Positions 1-8,842 of a stretch of DNA of 64,000 nt are shown here, piece after piece (the stretch's first letter is position 1; each line of letters begins with the position of its first letter). Source of the stretch: Methanofollis sp. UBA420. Its GTDB lineage: Archaea > Halobacteriota > Methanomicrobia > Methanomicrobiales > Methanofollaceae. The notes beneath the pieces are model-generated. The model was given only the letters and a program-made list of their open reading frames with translations, was not told the origin of the DNA and ran no database searches. The stretch spans positions 13,557 through 77,556 of the forward strand of contig NZ_DAGX01000006.1 of assembly GCF_002498315.1 (NCBI RefSeq). The letters are read 5' to 3'. The position numbers and the translations under genes are program-made.

Positions 1-1
1 C

Positions 2-208
2 AGGTTCTGCGACGAGGCCGGGAATGTCACACCGGCGGTGAACCCGAACGGTGCCGCGGAGAATATCACCGGCATCATCGGTGGCAATGCGAGGAACGTC
101 CTCTGCATGATGCCGCACCCGGAGCGCGCCTCAGAAGAGGTGCTCGGCTCTGCCGACGGGAAGAAGATCTTCCTTTCCATGATCAAGACGATCGAGGAAG
201 GGAACTGA
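2..208 (+). CDS. purQ: Phosphoribosylformylglycinamidine synthase subunit PurQ, C-terminal end only
   Basis: The frame is open from the left edge of the window to a TGA, giving 68 residues of the C-terminus. The segment MMPHPERA carries the His and Glu of the glutamine amidotransferase catalytic triad in the form typical of PurQ, preceded by NPNGA and followed by a short tail. PurQ releases ammonia from glutamine for PurL in the fourth step of purine synthesis, in the cytoplasm. The start and the nucleophilic Cys lie outside the window. A run of seven T follows directly, so this is probably the last gene of its transcript. Confidence 0.9.
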   Translation, partial: RFCDEAGNVTPAVNPNGAAENITGIIGGNARNVLCMMPHPERASEEVLGSADGKKIFLSMIKTIEEGN

Positions 209-212
209 TCCC

Positions 213-219
213 TTTTTTT
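213..219 (+). terminator. T-run terminator after purQ
   Basis: Seven consecutive T lie five bases after the purQ stop. Such T-runs are the usual intrinsic termination signal in archaea. No strong hairpin precedes it. Confidence 0.5.
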
Positions 220-272
220 CACGCGGGGCCGCCCCGCGAAAGAATTTATCTCCTCCGGCCGATAGTCTCGCG

Positions 273-566
273 ATGACAGATATCGCACAGGAAGAACTCG
301 AAGAGCAGATCCTGAAGTGGGCAAAAGACTACGCCCAAAAAAACGGCTGGACACTCAACCCGGATGACAAACAGTTGCAGACCGTCATCAGGGGGCTTGC
401 ACGAAACACGATCCGGTTCGGCGAGCAGTACTGCCCCTGCCGCCTCAGGAGCGGCGATGCCGGGGAGGACAAGAAGATCGTCTGCCCCTGCATCTACCAT
501 CGGGACGAGGTGGAGAACGAAGGGCAGTGCCACTGCCGTCTCTATTTCCAGAAGACGGACGCATAA
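273..566 (+). CDS. Ferredoxin-thioredoxin reductase catalytic-chain-like protein
   Basis: A 97-residue protein of the size of the catalytic beta chain of ferredoxin:thioredoxin reductase. It carries the family's three cysteine pairs: CPCR (C54, C56), CPCIYH (C71, C73) and CHCRLY (C86, C88), which in the characterised enzyme bind a 4Fe-4S cluster next to the redox-active disulfide. The likely role is electron transfer from ferredoxin to a thioredoxin-like partner in the cytoplasm; the plant-type variable chain is not seen nearby. The ATG is 65 bases after purQ with the purQ T-run in between, and a TTTATC TATA-like stretch at about 245 suggests an own promoter. It ends before another T-run. Confidence 0.85.
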   Translation: MTDIAQEELEEQILKWAKDYAQKNGWTLNPDDKQLQTVIRGLARNTIRFGEQYCPCRLRSGDAGEDKKIVCPCIYHRDEVENEGQCHCRLYFQKTDA

Positions 567-612
567 AAGACCGGATCACGGAACAAAGAGGTAGTTTGGA
601 GGGCCGCCTCTC

Positions 613-619
613 TTTTTTT
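613..619 (+). terminator. T-run terminator after the FTR-like gene
   Basis: Seven T after a short GC-rich stretch, about 45 bases past the stop of the ferredoxin-thioredoxin reductase-like gene. Confidence 0.45.
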
Positions 620-654
620 GGGTAATCCTGGTTTTCTGAGATTTCGACCCTGAA

Positions 655-960
655 AAATTCCAGTTCTGGTGTGCCTACGCCGGGGGACTACGCCCCCGCC
701 CTCGAAGACCTATGGTCTTCTCGAACTCGCTGACGCTCGTTCCCCGCTCAGGATTGGGGGTGGATGACAGTCTCGCGTTTCAGGATCTCTGCTCAATCTT
801 CCCGGGACCAATCGCAAGGGGGGGTCCGGAGGAACGACCGAAGGGAGTCGAGAAGACGAAGTCTTCGCTGTGCGAGCGTCAGCGAGCTTGAGAAAGCCAG
901 AGGCTTTCGAAAAGCCCCCGGCTTATATTGTGGGGAAGGCGGTGGATCAGTCTCCTCCAT
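655..960. repeat. Imperfect palindromic intergenic repeat, copy 1
   Basis: The gap between the FTR-like gene and the MFS gene holds no credible gene. It contains short hairpins (for example GAAGACC-tat-GGTCTTC at about 704-720) and a left part with CTCGCTGACGCTCG whose reverse complement, CGAGCGTCAGCGAG, recurs at about 872-888, so the whole is a long imperfect inverted repeat. The segments CGACCGAAGGGAGTC and GAGCCCCCGG-like ends recur at 3310-3700 and in part at 52575-52790. Short frames across it are by-products of the repeats. Function unknown; a non-autonomous mobile element or a structured transcript end are both possible. Confidence 0.75.
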
Positions 961-1009
961 CGCAGGGGACTCCGGTATCCCACCCAAAGTGGAGAACGGG
1001 GAACGCCAC

Positions 1010-2191
1010 TTATCCCCGTCCGCCCGACCCCCTTCTCCCTGCCAGCGCTTTCCAGGGGTACGGGACAGCGAAGACGAGGAGGAGGGCCGCGACGACCGGG
1101 AGGGGGAGGGTGGCAAGGGCGGTCCCGAGGGAGGAGGCGTCGGCTATCGCACCGGAGACGGCGACGCCAATCCCGCCCGCACCAACGGCAAGGCCGAGCA
1201 TCAGTCCTGAGGCGAGCCCGACATTGCCGGGCATCACCTCCTGCGCCATCGCCACCGTGACCGAGAAGGTGGACCAGAGGAAGAAGCCGAAGATGAGGAG
1301 TGCGACGTACGAGAAGGCGCCCGACGAAGTGAGGAAGAGGACGAAAAAAGGGACAGAGGCGGCAAAGCCGAAGACAGTCCACTCCTTCCTTCCGTAGGTG
1401 TCGGAGAGGACGCCGCCGACATACTGCCCGACAACGCCGGCGACGAGCATCAGGGAGACGAGGGTGTTGGCAGTGAGGAGGCCGACGCCGAGGTGGACGT
1501 GGAAGTACGTCGGCAGGTAGGCGATGGCCGAGAAGATCACCCAGGAGCGCAGCGCCCCCACGGCGACGATGAGAGCGATGGGTCGATATGAGGAGGGGGC
1601 CTCATGCACCATCGGCCTGACCGCATGTTCGGTTTCGGCACCCTCGCGGGGGAAGATCAGCGGCGAAAAGAGGGCGGTGACGATACCGATGACGGCGAGG
1701 ACGAGGATGCCGGGGAGGCCGAGGGCGCTCACCGCAAGCCCGGCGAGGACCGGACCGAGGGCGAAGCCGAGGTTGCCGCCGATGACGAAGATGGAGGTGA
1801 GCCTCCCCCGGTTCTCGTTCCGGCTCGCCCTGTTCACTGCCGAGAGGGCAAGGGGGTGGAAGGTCGCGGCGCCGAAGGCAGCGAGAGCGGCGCAGATGAG
1901 GAGAAGGGAGTAGTCGCCGACAAGTCCGAAGGCCCCGATGCAGAGGGAGGCGATGAGGAAGGGGACGGCAAAAGGAACGGAAAAGCCCCGCCTATCCGAG
2001 AGGTAGCCGACAGCAGGCTGGAGGAGAGAGGAGGTGATGTTGAACGCGGCGACGAGGAGACCGGCAAGGAAGTACGACCAGCCGTGCGTCGCGATGAGGA
2101 GGGGGAGGACGGCCGGGATGACCGGCGAGTAGATGTCGATGACGAGGTGGCCAAAGGAGAGGGAGAGAACCGACTTCAGTTCCTTGAGCAC
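1010..2191 (-). CDS. MFS transporter, fosmidomycin-resistance (Fsr)-like
   Basis: A 393-residue, strongly hydrophobic protein with about twelve membrane segments. The early sequence GHLVIDIYSPVIPAVLPLL, the loop SDRRG between helices 2 and 3, the equivalent loop SDTYGRK in the second half, and FGAATFHPLALSAVNRAS match the major facilitator superfamily group that includes the fosmidomycin exporter Fsr. It is probably a proton-driven exporter; the substrate cannot be read. The start is GTG with GAGGTG eight bases upstream. It begins one base after the stop of the methyltransferase gene, so the two are cotranscribed. Confidence 0.85.
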   Translation of the reverse strand: MLKELKSVLSLSFGHLVIDIYSPVIPAVLPLLIATHGWSYFLAGLLVAAFNITSSLLQPAVGYLSDRRGFSVPFAVPFLIASLCIGAFGLVGDYSLLLICAALAAFGAATFHPLALSAVNRASRNENRGRLTSIFVIGGNLGFALGPVLAGLAVSALGLPGILVLAVIGIVTALFSPLIFPREGAETEHAVRPMVHEAPSSYRPIALIVAVGALRSWVIFSAIAYLPTYFHVHLGVGLLTANTLVSLMLVAGVVGQYVGGVLSDTYGRKEWTVFGFAASVPFFVLFLTSSGAFSYVALLIFGFFLWSTFSVTVAMAQEVMPGNVGLASGLMLGLAVGAGGIGVAVSGAIADASSLGTALATLPLPVVAALLLVFAVPYPWKALAGRRGSGGRG

Positions 2192-2192
2192 C

Positions 2193-2801
2193 TCAACACC
2201 TCTCGATCCGCAGGATTTCGACCGGGATATCGAGGCGGTCGCGCCGGTGGAAGGCGAAGGTGCGTGGGATGGTGAAGGAGCCCCCGACGGCGGCGGTGAT
2301 CCGGCCGCGGCCGGAGATATAGGTCTCGATAAAGGGGCGTGACCCGGCGTTGAAGATGCCGTAGACGACGTCGGCCGAGGCGAGGGCGCAGTCGACGAAG
2401 GGGCGGTCAGCGTGCTTTTTCTGGGCGCCGAAAGGGGGGTTCATGACGACGGTGTCGAAGGTCCGCGGCCGGATCGGGAAGGTCGGGCCGATCTCCCCGC
2501 AGACGAGGTCGACCTCCGCCCCAACAAGGGCGGCATTTGCCTGCGCGGTCCGCAAGGCCGCCCTGTCGACGTCGACCCCGACGACCTCTCCGGCCCCGAT
2601 GAGGGAGGCGCCGCAGGCGAGCATCCCTGTACCGCAGCCGAGGTCGAGGACGCGTTTCCCCTCGATCGCACCCTCCCCCGAGGCATGGTGGAGGAGGCGA
2701 GCGGCGACAGTCGCCGGCGTGGCGTACTGTTCGAGCGCCGGCTTTGGCGCAGGAAATCCGGAGAGTTTCTGGAGTGTCATCTCAAGATGCCGCAGGCGCA
2801 T
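2193..2801 (-). CDS. METTL5-like N6-adenine methyltransferase
   Basis: A 202-residue SAM-dependent methyltransferase. VLDLGCGTGML (about residues 50-60) is the SAM-binding motif I and NPPFG (about residue 120) is the catalytic motif of N6-adenine methylases. Length and the NPPFG form match the archaeal METTL5 family, which in eukaryotes methylates an adenine of small-subunit rRNA; rRNA as the target here is inferred from the family. It is the first gene of a two-gene unit with the MFS transporter. An alternative ATG lies a few codons in (MTLQKLSGFPAPKP), so the exact start is uncertain. Confidence 0.85.
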   Translation of the reverse strand: MRLRHLEMTLQKLSGFPAPKPALEQYATPATVAARLLHHASGEGAIEGKRVLDLGCGTGMLACGASLIGAGEVVGVDVDRAALRTAQANAALVGAEVDLVCGEIGPTFPIRPRTFDTVVMNPPFGAQKKHADRPFVDCALASADVVYGIFNAGSRPFIETYISGRGRITAAVGGSFTIPRTFAFHRRDRLDIPVEILRIERC

Positions 2802-2849
2802 ATCTGTATAATACTTGGAAAAGGAGGGGGATGAACGTGCCGGAGGGGG

Positions 2850-3257
2850 TCAGCCCTGGGAGGGTGCCAGACGGTAATAGGTCCCATTGTACTCGATAAC
2901 CGCAGAGACCACAGTGCCGTTCACCGAGCGCGCCTGCATATAGTCCCACGAGAGAGCCAGGTCCTCATCTCTGTTGAGGACGATTGCACTCCAGTCGTTT
3001 TCGGGCGGCGGGAGGAAGAAGAGAGGGGTGGGACGCCGCACCTTCTTCCCCTCGACGATAAGGTCGTACAGGGCGGGGTGGGCGGCGAAGTCCTCTTCGG
3101 TGAGATGGATGACGACGGAGGAACTCACGGACGGAGGGGAGCAGGGAGCGGCGATCACATGCTCCGGCGTCCCTGCGACCATTGGGAGGAAGAAGAGGGT
3201 AGAGAAGAGAGCGAAGGCAACGAGAAAGAGGAGGGCGTACCTGAGGGCCGTGCGCAT
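2850..3257 (-). CDS. Exported or membrane-anchored hypothetical protein
   Basis: A 135-residue protein I do not recognise. Residues 1-30 (MRTALRYALLFLVAFALFSTLF) form a basic start followed by one hydrophobic helix, so it is a signal peptide or membrane anchor. The rest is a soluble domain of about 100 residues with several aromatic residues and the end SAVIEYNGTYYRL, suggesting a small beta-rich extracellular domain. It lies 48 bases upstream of the methyltransferase gene on the same strand and may share its transcript. Confidence 0.65.
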   Translation of the reverse strand: MRTALRYALLFLVAFALFSTLFFLPMVAGTPEHVIAAPCSPPSVSSSVVIHLTEEDFAAHPALYDLIVEGKKVRRPTPLFFLPPPENDWSAIVLNRDEDLALSWDYMQARSVNGTVVSAVIEYNGTYYRLAPSQG

Positions 3258-3309
3258 GGCAGACCCTCTCCCCGGGAAAAGAAATATCTGCCGGTCCGAG
3301 TCGGGAAAA

Positions 3310-3700
3310 TTCCGGTTTGGGTGCCTGTTCCAGGGGGTTTCACTCGAAAATCAGAGATTTTCTCAAGGTCGCTATCGCTCGTTGCCCCCTAACCCCCCAT
3401 CTTAGGATAGGGGGTGGAGGGCAATCTCTCTCCTCAGGAATCCTGTTCGCTCTTCCCGGGGCCAATCCTAAATCGGGGGTCCGGGGGAACGACCGAAGGG
3501 AGTCAAGAAAACCGAAGGTTTTCGAGGTGCGAGCGTCAGCGAGCTTGAGAAGACCGTCAGGTCTTCGATGAGCCCCCGGCAAACAGTGAGGGGAAGGCAG
3601 TGGATCCGCGTTCTTCTCCGGGGGACTACGCCGAAAATCAAAGATTTTCTCGACTCCCTTCGGTCGTCCCCGACTCAGGAGTGAACCCGGAAGGAAAGAT
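3310..3700. repeat. Imperfect palindromic intergenic repeat, copy 2 (compound)
   Basis: A gene-free stretch built of the same parts as the copy at 655-960: GAAAATCAGAGATTTTC hairpins at about 3345 and again near 3633, CGACCGAAGGGAGTC at about 3490, AAAACC-gaa-GGTTTT, GCGAGCGTCAGCGAGCTTGAGAA at about 3528-3550, and an ending GAGCCCCCGGCAAACAGTGAGG that parallels the first copy. The element then restarts with CGGGGGACTACGCC near 3618, so this looks like two units side by side. The remaining bases to 3830 show no gene. Confidence 0.75.
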
Positions 3701-3830
3701 GATATCATCAAAGAGGAGATTACCAGTATTTTCTATCCTAAAAATGGGGGAGCGGGAGGCTTATTCCCCGGCATAGAAACGTGGGAACAGGAATACTTCA
3801 GAGTCCAAAAAATAGGAAATATTCCCCTCT

Positions 3831-4784
3831 TCAGATCTCGTCGATGACGTAGTCCTCCCACGCACGCACCCCGACCAGGATCTCAAACTCCTGGGGGGTG
3901 AGGAGGGGGACAGGGAAGCGGACCTGATCATCATACGCGAGGCGGGGGCAGGCGGTGTTCACATAGGCGCCGCACCCGAAATTGGTCATCTCCGCGGCCG
4001 AGACCTCGCGCATCGTGATCACGACCGCCTTCTCCGAGAGGGCGGCGAGGCGGGCGGCGAGCGCGGGCCGCGCCTGCCCGCTCTTTGTCGAGAGAAGGAT
4101 GCCGATATTCTCCGCAGACCGCGCCTTCTCGATGAGGGCGAAGCGCCGCCGGAGAAGACGGTCGGCCGAGACCTCCTGTAACTCCCCGGTATAGGGATCG
4201 AGGGCGACGACCCTCTTCCCTGTCGCCATCTGGACGCCGATCGCATGGAAGACCCCTGTCCCCACAAAGAGGATCTCAGGGGCCGCAAGGGCGCGGGCAT
4301 TCGCATAACTGCAGCCGAGCACCTGGCCGGGCAGGGGGGTGCGCCCGCCGCCGGGTGCAACCTCGGCCGCAATGCCGTGCGCGGCGAGGGCGGCGGCGAT
4401 GCCCGGCAGGAGGTGGACGTGCTGGACCGTCGTGACGAGCCCCACCTCCTGTCCGGAGAGGAGGGGAGTCGCTGCGGCGACGACCTCTGGGTCGAAGTCG
4501 AAGGGGAGATATTCGTAGACGACGCCCGGCCGCTCCTCCACAGGGGCGTGGCCGATATGGACGAGGAGGTCGGCGCCTGTCAGGGCGACGGCGTCAAGGG
4601 CAAGGTCGCACGCGCCATAGCAGGGGTCGCCAGCTACCGCCGTCACCTCTATACCTTCGGCCGCGAGGGCCCGAGCGAGGGGAGCCGCATGGCGTTTCAG
4701 CCCGTCAGGGAGCTGGAGGACGACACGCCGCGCGTCCTCGGCCTTCACCCGCGCCGCAATATCAGCGGCACGAATCGGTGACAT
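3831..4784 (-). CDS. dph2: Diphthamide synthesis enzyme Dph2 (2-(3-amino-3-carboxypropyl)histidine synthase)
   Basis: A 317-residue protein matching archaeal Dph2. It transfers the 3-amino-3-carboxypropyl group of SAM to a histidine of elongation factor 2, using a 4Fe-4S cluster in non-canonical radical SAM chemistry. The three cluster cysteines of the family are visible: PCYGAC (C59), LGCSYA (C158) and NTACPRLAYDD (C279). The length is that of the homodimeric archaeal enzyme. Its start lies inside the end of hpt (23-base overlap), so it is the last gene of the ppsA-mfnA-hpt-dph2 transcript. Confidence 0.93.
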   Translation of the reverse strand: MSPIRAADIAARVKAEDARRVVLQLPDGLKRHAAPLARALAAEGIEVTAVAGDPCYGACDLALDAVALTGADLLVHIGHAPVEERPGVVYEYLPFDFDPEVVAAATPLLSGQEVGLVTTVQHVHLLPGIAAALAAHGIAAEVAPGGGRTPLPGQVLGCSYANARALAAPEILFVGTGVFHAIGVQMATGKRVVALDPYTGELQEVSADRLLRRRFALIEKARSAENIGILLSTKSGQARPALAARLAALSEKAVVITMREVSAAEMTNFGCGAYVNTACPRLAYDDQVRFPVPLLTPQEFEILVGVRAWEDYVIDEI

Positions 4785-5322
4785 GAACCCCGTGTTCGTC
4801 GACGTCGATGGTGACGAGCGTGGTGAATGGGCGGTCGAGAGAGGGGTTCCCGCGGCGGATCACGACACAGATATCCTCGATCTCCGCACCGGCACTCTCC
4901 AGGGCGGCAATGACCGCCTTGAGCGTGCCGCCCGTGGAGATCACGTCGTCGATGATGACGACGCGGTCGCCCTTCTCGATCCCGTTCAGGTAGAGTTGCC
5001 CGCTCGAGTAGCCGGTCGACTGGTGGACGGCAACCTCGCCGGGGAGGCTGTACTGCCGCTTCCGGATGATATTCAGGGGTATATCGGTCACCAGGGAGAG
5101 AGCGGTACCGATGTGAATGCCCATCGCCTCGGCGGTGACGATCTTGTCGACGCCGCGGAGGTCCATGACGCTGACCATCGCGCACGCCACCTCGCGGAGG
5201 AGGCAGGGGTCGAGGAGGGGCACGCCGTCTGTGATCGGGTGGATGAAGTAGTTGTATTCTCCCCGCCGCACGATGGGGCAGGACTCAAGCGATGATTTCA
5301 GCCTTTCAAGCATCCATTTCAC
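4762..5322 (-). CDS. hpt: Hypoxanthine/guanine phosphoribosyltransferase, archaeal type
   Basis: A 186-residue type I phosphoribosyltransferase. VVIIDDVISTGGT (about residues 120-132) is the PRPP-binding loop, and the N-terminal IRKRQYSLPGE region with a flexible loop matches the archaeal Hpt group, which makes IMP and GMP from the free bases for purine salvage. Some members of this family act as transcription regulators, which cannot be excluded. The start overlaps the end of mfnA by 17 bases and its end overlaps dph2 by 23 bases, indicating tight translational coupling. Confidence 0.88.
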   Translation of the reverse strand: MKWMLERLKSSLESCPIVRRGEYNYFIHPITDGVPLLDPCLLREVACAMVSVMDLRGVDKIVTAEAMGIHIGTALSLVTDIPLNIIRKRQYSLPGEVAVHQSTGYSSGQLYLNGIEKGDRVVIIDDVISTGGTLKAVIAALESAGAEIEDICVVIRRGNPSLDRPFTTLVTIDVDEHGVHVTDSCR

Positions 5323-6403
5323 CTACATCTCTGAGAAATTCTTCGATCACGTCCCTGTGGACATGGGGCATCATGACCGTACGCATGTGCCCGCGCCGGG
5401 TCCAGGAGACCCGCCAGCCGGGCGGCACGGCGCCGGCCTCGAAGGTCGCCACATTCAGGTCGGGAGTGACCGCCCGGCGGTACCCGAGGGTCTCCATCCC
5501 CTCGATGAGCCGCGCGGTGTTCTTCATGCACCCCTCGACAACCGCCCTCATACCGCTCATGCCAAGGTGTTCGAGAACGGCGAAGGCCCCGACGACTGCA
5601 CCGCCCGAACGCGTCCCGGCAAGGGTGCACTCCTGCTTCACGGTAAGATAGGGCGTCTCCACGTTGAGGAGGTTGAACCATGCAGGGTCCCTGACGACAA
5701 GGCAGCCGCACGGGATCGTGCTCATCCCCATCTTGTGAGGGTCGACGGCGATGCTCGCTACGCCTGGAAGGGCAAAGTCGAAGGGCATGGGTTTCTTCAG
5801 GAAGGGGATGACAAGGCCGCCAAAGGCCGCGTCCACATGAAGGGGAACGCCCTTATCATGGGCGATGCCCGCGATCTCCTGGATCGGATCGACGACGCCG
5901 TATTCGGTCGTCCCGGCGATCCCGACGATGCAGCAGGTGTTCCCGTCGATACGTTCCTGCATGGCCCCGGTGTCCATCCTGAAGGTCTCGTCGCAGGGCA
6001 CGGTCCGCATCTCGAGGTGGAGGATGTCGCAGGCCTTCTCAAAGGAGAAATGCGCCGACTCAGGGACGATCACATTCGGGCGGCGCGACTCCTTCATCTT
6101 TGCATAGATCCTGAGAGCCTGGAGGTTCGACTCGGTCCCCCCCGAGGTCGCATAGCCTCCGGCACCGGCGTGGTGGAAGAGAGCGCCGATACGTTCCACC
6201 AGGAGTTCCTCGATGGAAGCCGTCCCCCGGAAAAGACCGGGGTCGCCGAGGTTTGCCTCGATGAACATCTGGTGCGCACGCACCGCTACCGGATGGGGGA
6301 CCGTGCACATCGAGCTGAGTACATGGTGATAATTGGAATCCTCTCTCTTCTTTAAAGAGAGGAAGGAAAAGAGTTCTTCCTCTGATATACCTGTTTCATG
6401 CAT
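5306..6403 (-). CDS. mfnA: L-tyrosine decarboxylase MfnA
   Basis: A 365-residue PLP-dependent group II decarboxylase. SGGTESN (about residues 87-93) contacts the cofactor phosphate, HVDAAFGG (189-196) supplies the Asp to the pyridine nitrogen, and K224 in VDPHKMG is the Schiff-base lysine. In methanogens this enzyme makes tyramine for methanofuran, the first one-carbon carrier of methanogenesis; some members also decarboxylate aspartate to beta-alanine. It overlaps the end of ppsA by 8 bases and the start of hpt by 17. Confidence 0.93.
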   Translation of the reverse strand: MHETGISEEELFSFLSLKKREDSNYHHVLSSMCTVPHPVAVRAHQMFIEANLGDPGLFRGTASIEELLVERIGALFHHAGAGGYATSGGTESNLQALRIYAKMKESRRPNVIVPESAHFSFEKACDILHLEMRTVPCDETFRMDTGAMQERIDGNTCCIVGIAGTTEYGVVDPIQEIAGIAHDKGVPLHVDAAFGGLVIPFLKKPMPFDFALPGVASIAVDPHKMGMSTIPCGCLVVRDPAWFNLLNVETPYLTVKQECTLAGTRSGGAVVGAFAVLEHLGMSGMRAVVEGCMKNTARLIEGMETLGYRRAVTPDLNVATFEAGAVPPGWRVSWTRRGHMRTVMMPHVHRDVIEEFLRDVGEMDA

Positions 6404-8723
6404 TCTTGAGTCTCACAGAGTCGAGGATCATCCGCTTCTCGGTCCGCGCTGCAGTCTCGCGGATCTTCGGGACAGCGTCGATATTTGCCGAAACGCTCGT
6501 GATACCGTTCTCGATGAGCCACTGGACCATTGCGGGTTCAGAACCGGCCTGACCACAGATGGAGCACTCGACACCATACTGCCGGCAGACGGCGATGGCG
6601 TCCTTGATCAATTTGAGGACGGCCGGGTGCCGGGGGTTGTACATCGGGGCAACGAGTTCGTTGTTCCGGTCGATGGCGATGGTGTACTGGATCAGGTCGT
6701 TCGTGCCGAAGGAGGCGAAGGAAACGCCGGCCTTGCAGAAGTCCTCGATGAGGATCGCGCAGGCCGGGATCTCGATCATGATGCCGAGGGCGATCTCGTC
6801 CACCTTCACACCCCAGGAAGCGATGAGCTCCTTTGCCCTGACAAACTGGTCCGGGTGGGAGACGAGGGGGAACATCAGGCCAAGGTTATCGTAGCCCGCG
6901 TCCCAGAGCCGCTTGAAGGCCTCGATCTGCATCCTGAACTGTGCCGGGCTCTGGAGGTCGCGGCGGAGACCGCGCCAGCCGAGCATCGGGTTGTGCTCGT
7001 CAGGTTCTTCCTCGCCGCCGAGCATGTTGCGGAACTCGTCGGTCGGGGCGTCGAGGGTCCTGACCCAGACCGGCTTGCCCGGGAAGGCGTCGAGGACGAC
7101 CTTGATACCTTTGTAGAGCTCGGTAATGAACTCCTCTTCCTTACCCTGGGAAATGAACCAGCCCGGGGTCTTGTTCAGGCCGAGGATGAGGTGCTCGATC
7201 CTGAGGAGCCCGACGCCGTCGGCGCCGGTAGCAGCGGCCCGCACTGCGGCTTCGGGGAGGGAGACGTTCACCTTGATGCTCGTCGCGGTGATGACCGGAG
7301 TCTGCGCAAAGACAGCGCCGGCCACAGGGGCTGCGGAGACTGTCGGGGTTGCCGGGGCGGCTGCGATAGCGCCTTCAAAGACAAGGCCCTTCTCACCGTC
7401 GAGGGTGATCATCTGCCCATCCTTCAGGGTCTTTGTAGCCTTCTTCGTCCCGACGACCGCAGGGGTGCCGAGTTCTCTGGAGACGATCGCTGCGTGGCAG
7501 GTCATCCCGCCCTCGTCGGTGACGATGCCGCCGACCTTGCGCATCGCCGGGACCATGTCGGGGTTTGTCATCTTGGCAACAAGGATATCGCCTTCCCTGA
7601 CCTTGCCGAGATCCTTGACATCGTGGACGATGATCACACGGCCGCTCGCGACACCCGGCGAGGCGCCGTTCCCCTCAAGGAGAATCTTGCCGAGGTCACC
7701 AGCGGTGGCCGGCGCCTTCTTTTCGCCTGCCTTGATGGTGGTGATCGGACGGGACTGGAGGATATAGATGGTGTCCCCGACGATCCCCCACTCGAGATCC
7801 TCCGGGACGCCGTAGTGCTCCTCGGAGATCCGGGCATATTCGGCAAGCGCTTCTACCTCGGCACCGGAGAGGACGGGCATGTCCTGGCGGTCCTTCGGGA
7901 TGGTCACCAGTTCGGTCCCGTGGTCCCCGGTCGGGACGATCATATATTCCTTGTTCGAGATGAGTCGGTCCACGATCCGCTTCAGACGCCTGTCATAGAC
8001 ATATTTGTCCGGAGAGACACTCCCTGAGACCACGGCCTCGCCAAGACCCCATGAGCCTTCGATGATGGTGAGGGGTTCGCCGGTGACAGGGTGCGACGAG
8101 AACATGACACCCGATTTCTCCGACCTGACAAGTTGCTGGACGACGACGGCGATGTTGACGGTCTTGTCGTCGAAGCCCTGCTTTGCGCGGTAGTAGATGG
8201 CGCGGGCACCGTACAGGGAGGCCCAGCACTGCTGGACCGCCTCGATGACCGCGACCTCGCCCTTGATGTTCAGGTATGTCTCCTGTTGACCGGCGAAACT
8301 CGCATCAGGCAGGTCCTCTGCGGTAGCACTGGACCTGACGGCGACAACCATCTCGCCGTTACCCATCTTATCATAGGCTACAAGGATCTCCTCCCTGATA
8401 TCTTCGGGCATCTTCGCACCGATGACCATCGCCTTGACATTCTGCGAGATTTCCTCGAGTTCGTCGCTGTTTTCAACATCGAGGTCAACAAGCAGGTCAA
8501 AAAGGGAGTCTTCAAGCCCGGTGTCAATGAGAAACTTTCTGAATGCCTGGGCCGTTACCACAAATGCATCGGGGACGGGCAGCCCGACAGAGGTCATTTC
8601 ACCGAGGGATGCACCCTTTCCCCCGACGAACGGGATATCATCCTTTGATATCTCTGAGAGCCACAAAATGTTGGGCATTTCGGTCATTATCGCACCACAT
8701 ATATGGTGGGTCTGACGAATCAT
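6396..8723 (-). CDS. ppsA: Phosphoenolpyruvate synthase
   Basis: A protein of about 775 residues that converts pyruvate, ATP and water to phosphoenolpyruvate, AMP and phosphate, the entry to gluconeogenesis. The N-terminal ATP-binding domain starts with VGGKGASLGEM; the mobile phosphohistidine domain has GGMTCHAAIVSREL; the C-terminal PEP-binding barrel has IEIPACAILIED, FGTNDLIQYT and CSICGQAGSEP with the catalytic Cys. I start at the ATG (8723) because GGAGGGAG lies about eight bases before it; an ATG twelve codons later (8687, MTEMPNILWL) is closer to the usual family start. First gene of the ppsA-mfnA-hpt-dph2 unit. Confidence 0.93.
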   Translation of the reverse strand: MIRQTHHICGAIMTEMPNILWLSEISKDDIPFVGGKGASLGEMTSVGLPVPDAFVVTAQAFRKFLIDTGLEDSLFDLLVDLDVENSDELEEISQNVKAMVIGAKMPEDIREEILVAYDKMGNGEMVVAVRSSATAEDLPDASFAGQQETYLNIKGEVAVIEAVQQCWASLYGARAIYYRAKQGFDDKTVNIAVVVQQLVRSEKSGVMFSSHPVTGEPLTIIEGSWGLGEAVVSGSVSPDKYVYDRRLKRIVDRLISNKEYMIVPTGDHGTELVTIPKDRQDMPVLSGAEVEALAEYARISEEHYGVPEDLEWGIVGDTIYILQSRPITTIKAGEKKAPATAGDLGKILLEGNGASPGVASGRVIIVHDVKDLGKVREGDILVAKMTNPDMVPAMRKVGGIVTDEGGMTCHAAIVSRELGTPAVVGTKKATKTLKDGQMITLDGEKGLVFEGAIAAAPATPTVSAAPVAGAVFAQTPVITATSIKVNVSLPEAAVRAAATGADGVGLLRIEHLILGLNKTPGWFISQGKEEEFITELYKGIKVVLDAFPGKPVWVRTLDAPTDEFRNMLGGEEEPDEHNPMLGWRGLRRDLQSPAQFRMQIEAFKRLWDAGYDNLGLMFPLVSHPDQFVRAKELIASWGVKVDEIALGIMIEIPACAILIEDFCKAGVSFASFGTNDLIQYTIAIDRNNELVAPMYNPRHPAVLKLIKDAIAVCRQYGVECSICGQAGSEPAMVQWLIENGITSVSANIDAVPKIRETAARTEKRMILDSVRLKNA

Positions 8724-8842
8724 ATAGATTCTCCCTCCCCTCACTTTTCACCACCTGCGCGGGGCAGGAGATGTGAAAAAGTGAGCCCCGACCTCTTTCC
8801 GACGATCGCCCGCGGGCATCCCCATCCCTGAGAGAAAAAGAC

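Noticed and set aside
764..1397. Several overlapping open frames on both strands
   Set aside because: They run over the palindromic repeat and the 3' part of the MFS gene; their proteins are Arg/Ser/Pro-rich and show no domain.
6333..8027. 564-residue plus-strand open frame
   Set aside because: Antisense to ppsA, low-complexity acidic composition, no motif, no ribosome-binding site.
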